From Bacteroidales bacterium (GTDB lineage: Bacteria; Bacteroidota; Bacteroidia; Bacteroidales; PUMT01), in the NCBI GenBank assembly GCA_007119075.1, contig SKQJ01000423.1, positions 1 through 9,051 of the forward strand: 9,051 nucleotides of DNA, written 5' to 3'. A program made the translations under genes and the position numbers. Under the pieces are notes generated by a model that worked only from the letters and a program-made list of their open reading frames with translations, searched no databases and was not told where the DNA came from. Shown here piece after piece: positions 7,287-9,051 of the stretch. The number at the start of each line of letters is the position of its first letter. The first letter of the stretch is position 1.

Positions 7287-8093
7287 TTAAGTCCCGGATG
7301 CCTGACCGGACTTATTCCTTAAAGTGAAGAACAAAAGAACCAGGCCGGCAACTATAAAGGGAATGCTCAGCCACTGTCCCATGTTAAGGGTCATGCCGGC
7401 CTCAAAATCGACCTGGACCTCCTTTACGAACTCGATTAAAAATCGTACCGAAAAAAGAAGGATAAGAAAAACGCTGAATATAAGTCCCCGTTTTGGCTTG
7501 CCGTCGTAACGCCAGTAAAGTGAATGCAACAGGAAAAAGAGTCCCAAATATGCAAGAGCTTCATATATCTGGGTCGGATGTTTCGGCACAGCTTCCCCTG
7601 CCCTCACAAAAATAAAGCCCCAGGGCAGATCAGTTTCAACCCCGTAAATTTCAGAATTCATAAGGTTTCCCAGACGTATAAAAGCCCCGCCAAGGGCAAC
7701 GACAATGACAATGCGGTCCATGATCCAAAGGTATGGCCGCCGTACGGACTTTGAATAATAATAAAGCGCGATAAGTATCCCTATGGCTGCGCCATGACTT
7801 GCGAGGCCTCCTCTCCAGATCATCAGTATCTCCAATGGATTGCTCAGATAATAAGCGGGCTCATAAAAAAGGGTATGGCCGAGCCTGGCGCCGATTATGG
7901 TGCCCACAGCGGTGTACATGGTAAGTTTATCGAGCAGTTCAATAGAAATGCCCTCCTTTTTGAATATTTTCAGAAAAACCAGGTAGCCAAAAAAGAAAGC
8001 GGAAGCGAAAAGGAGGCCATACCATCTGACGGCAAAATTACCTATCCTGAAAATTTCGGGATCTACATTCCACGTAATGGAATTTAACAGCAT
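7287..8093 (-). CDS. lgt: Prolipoprotein diacylglyceryl transferase
   Basis: Lgt is an inner-membrane enzyme that transfers diacylglyceryl from phosphatidylglycerol to the lipobox cysteine of prolipoproteins, the first step of lipoprotein maturation before LspA cleavage. The 268 residues match the usual length. Visible signatures are RWYGLLFA (23-30), the GGLASHGAAIG segment with the conserved His100, the family signature GGAFIRLGNLMNSEIYG (135-151) with Arg140, Asn143 and Glu148, the HPTQIYEAL motif (172-180), and RFLIEF near 217-222 with the conserved Arg217. About seven hydrophobic segments are present. The start at 8093 gives the typical beginning with WNVDPEIFRIG. No Shine-Dalgarno is seen, and no exact TAnnTTTG was found upstream; TATAATTG (complement of 8165-8172) is the nearest, at 7 of 8. 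It is divergent from the Ig-like gene. Confidence 0.97.
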   Translation of the reverse strand: MLLNSITWNVDPEIFRIGNFAVRWYGLLFASAFFFGYLVFLKIFKKEGISIELLDKLTMYTAVGTIIGARLGHTLFYEPAYYLSNPLEILMIWRGGLASHGAAIGILIALYYYSKSVRRPYLWIMDRIVIVVALGGAFIRLGNLMNSEIYGVETDLPWGFIFVRAGEAVPKHPTQIYEALAYLGLFFLLHSLYWRYDGKPKRGLIFSVFLILLFSVRFLIEFVKEVQVDFEAGMTLNMGQWLSIPFIVAGLVLLFFTLRNKSGQASGT

Positions 8094-8262
8094 AAGAGGA
8101 AGATTTATAAATATTAACAGGTAAAATTATAAAAGAATTATAAAATTCAGCCCGCAATCTCTGGCAATTATAATTTAATTTTTTGTTTACCGTTATTGAA
8201 AGGGCAATTTTGCAGGATTGCCCGGCTTGTTCCGGCAGAAACAGACAGTTCATTAAAGTTAG
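8094..8262. other. Divergent intergenic region between lgt and the Ig-like gene
   Basis: The part next to lgt is very AT-rich. A perfect 6-bp inverted repeat, GGGCAA (8202-8207) and TTGCCC (8218-8223), encloses a 10-base loop and has no T tract on either side. It could be an operator shared by the divergent genes or a leader hairpin, but this is speculation. Nothing else was recognised. Confidence 0.4.
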
Positions 8263-8270
8263 TAAGTTTG
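8263..8270 (+). promoter_or_regulatory. -7 element for the Ig-like gene
   Basis: TAAGTTTG is an exact match to TAnnTTTG and would start transcription near 8275, giving a leader of roughly 22 bases. No TTTG lies at the expected -33 position (around 8239-8243). Confidence 0.45.
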
Positions 8271-8285
8271 CATTGAAAATATAAA

Positions 8286-8290
8286 AAGGA
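8286..8290 (+). promoter_or_regulatory. Ribosome binding site deciding a TTG start
   Basis: AAGGA lies six bases before the TTG at 8297. No ATG or GTG occurs in frame between the upstream stop at 8282 and the predicted signal peptide, so this site selects TTG as the start. None of the four minus-strand genes in the window shows a comparable site. Confidence 0.55.
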
Positions 8291-8296
8291 CCCCTG

Positions 8297-9051
8297 TTGA
8301 TCAAAACTATAAAATATTGGCTTTTGCTTTTAACGATCGCCGGTTTTATCCCGCTGTTTTTCCCTCGTTGTGCCAACATAGTTCCGCCCACCGGAGGGCC
8401 CCGTGATACCATTCCCCCGGAAGTCATCAGAAGCGCCCCGGCAAATTTCACGACAAACTTTACGAGATCCGAAATCCATGTTGAATTTGATGAGTTCATT
8501 GAGCTTCGCAATATCAACCAGCAATTCCTGATGACACCGCCCCAGAGACAAAGACCTGAATTCAGGGCCCGGGGACGCAATCTGTATATTGAGATAAAAG
8601 ATGAACTGATTGCCAACACAACATATACGCTTAATTTCGGCGATGCAATCGTAGACCTCAACGAGGGAAATGCTCTTTCCAATTTCGAATTTGTATTTTC
8701 AACCGGTGATGTGATCGACTCACTGAGTTATTCCGGAACTGTTTTAAACGCTTTTGACAACGAGCCCGTGGAAGGCGCCATCGTGATGCTCTACAGCGAG
8801 CTCAATGATTCGGTGCCCTATCGCCAGATGCCTCTTTATGCCAACCGGACGGGAAAAGACGGCCGGTTCCGGCTTAACAATCTTAGGGGCGATACATTTC
8901 TGGTATTTGTCATCACTGACGTAAACAACAATTATTTATACGATCGCCCGGGGGAAGAATTGATTGCGTTCCGCGACGATCACATATTCCCGGATACTAT
9001 TCATATACATGGTCACCCGCATGACCGCTACCATGATCACGACGACCATGA
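8297..9051 (+). CDS. Ig-like (Big_5 type) envelope protein, 3'-truncated by window edge
   Basis: The first 251 residues are visible and the frame is open at the right edge. The start is TTG at 8297, preceded by AAGGA; the in-frame stop at 8282 excludes anything much longer. Residues 1-24 form a signal sequence (Lys3, Lys6, then a hydrophobic stretch from Tyr7 to Phe22) ending at Cys25. The sequence FPRC is not a standard lipobox. CANIVPPTGGPRD then opens the mature part, as in Bacteroidota Ig-like proteins I recall. An SbsA/Big_5-like Ig domain occupies about 38-135, with VEFDEFIEL and TTYTLNFGDAIVD. From Ser144 a carboxypeptidase-regulatory-like beta sandwich follows (SYSGTVLNAF, GKDGRFRLNNLRG), with DVNNNYLYD (208-216), which resembles a calcium-type loop. 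The window ends in a histidine-rich run (236-251). The likely location is the periplasmic or outer surface of the envelope. Precise function is unknown. Confidence 0.85.
   Translation, partial: MIKTIKYWLLLLTIAGFIPLFFPRCANIVPPTGGPRDTIPPEVIRSAPANFTTNFTRSEIHVEFDEFIELRNINQQFLMTPPQRQRPEFRARGRNLYIEIKDELIANTTYTLNFGDAIVDLNEGNALSNFEFVFSTGDVIDSLSYSGTVLNAFDNEPVEGAIVMLYSELNDSVPYRQMPLYANRTGKDGRFRLNNLRGDTFLVFVITDVNNNYLYDRPGEELIAFRDDHIFPDTIHIHGHPHDRYHDHDDH

Noticed and set aside
8038..8682. Minus-strand open frame of 214 codons spanning the lgt start, the gap and the Ig-like gene
   Set aside because: It is antisense to the Ig-like gene, whose family pattern is clear, and it overlaps the lgt start in another frame; the translation shows no family features.
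1..9051. Mobile element, CRISPR array or defence system
   Set aside because: I saw no transposase, integrase, regularly spaced repeats, target-site duplications or nuclease genes anywhere in the window.

Overview
The window reads as a chromosomal segment of a member of the Bacteroidota, probably Bacteroidales-like. The case rests on gene content and signals. Several proteins are families I know mainly from this phylum: a TerB-like/ABCG fusion transporter, a membrane-anchored coiled-coil protein, and an Ig-like protein with the CANIVPPTGGP start. Three minus-strand genes, the tRNA and the plus-strand Ig gene have upstream copies of the Bacteroidota -7 element TAnnTTTG, some with a -33 partner. 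Most starts lack a Shine-Dalgarno sequence. No IS element, integrase, CRISPR array or phage gene was seen. Codon use and composition look even by eye, so this looks like core genome rather than an island.

Layout, left to right. The plus-strand 3' three quarters of dxs (1-1428) enters from outside the window. A tRNA-Leu(CAA) follows at 1579-1662, with its own promoter and a strong intrinsic terminator. A run of minus-strand genes comes next: a 1033-residue ABC transporter (1785-4886), a 273-residue lipoprotein of unknown function (5168-5989), a 308-residue single-pass coiled-coil protein (6109-7035) and lgt (7287-8093). Gaps of 119 to 281 bases separate these genes, and several gaps carry a candidate promoter or terminator. 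They therefore look like separate transcription units rather than one operon. A plus-strand Ig-like/carboxypeptidase-regulatory-like protein diverges from lgt at 8297 and runs off the right edge.

How the genes relate. Dxs makes the first intermediate of the MEP isoprenoid pathway. Lgt attaches the diacylglyceryl group to prolipoproteins, and the window encodes one clear client (5168-5989) and one possible client with an irregular lipobox (8297 onward). The ABC protein, the lipoprotein and the coiled-coil protein are all envelope proteins, but nothing in the sequence proves a shared pathway.

No clearly new system is evident. The points most worth a second look are the domain architecture of the ABC protein, the histidine-rich stretch at the right edge, the TTG start and odd lipobox of that same gene, and the two conserved-looking envelope proteins without an assigned function.
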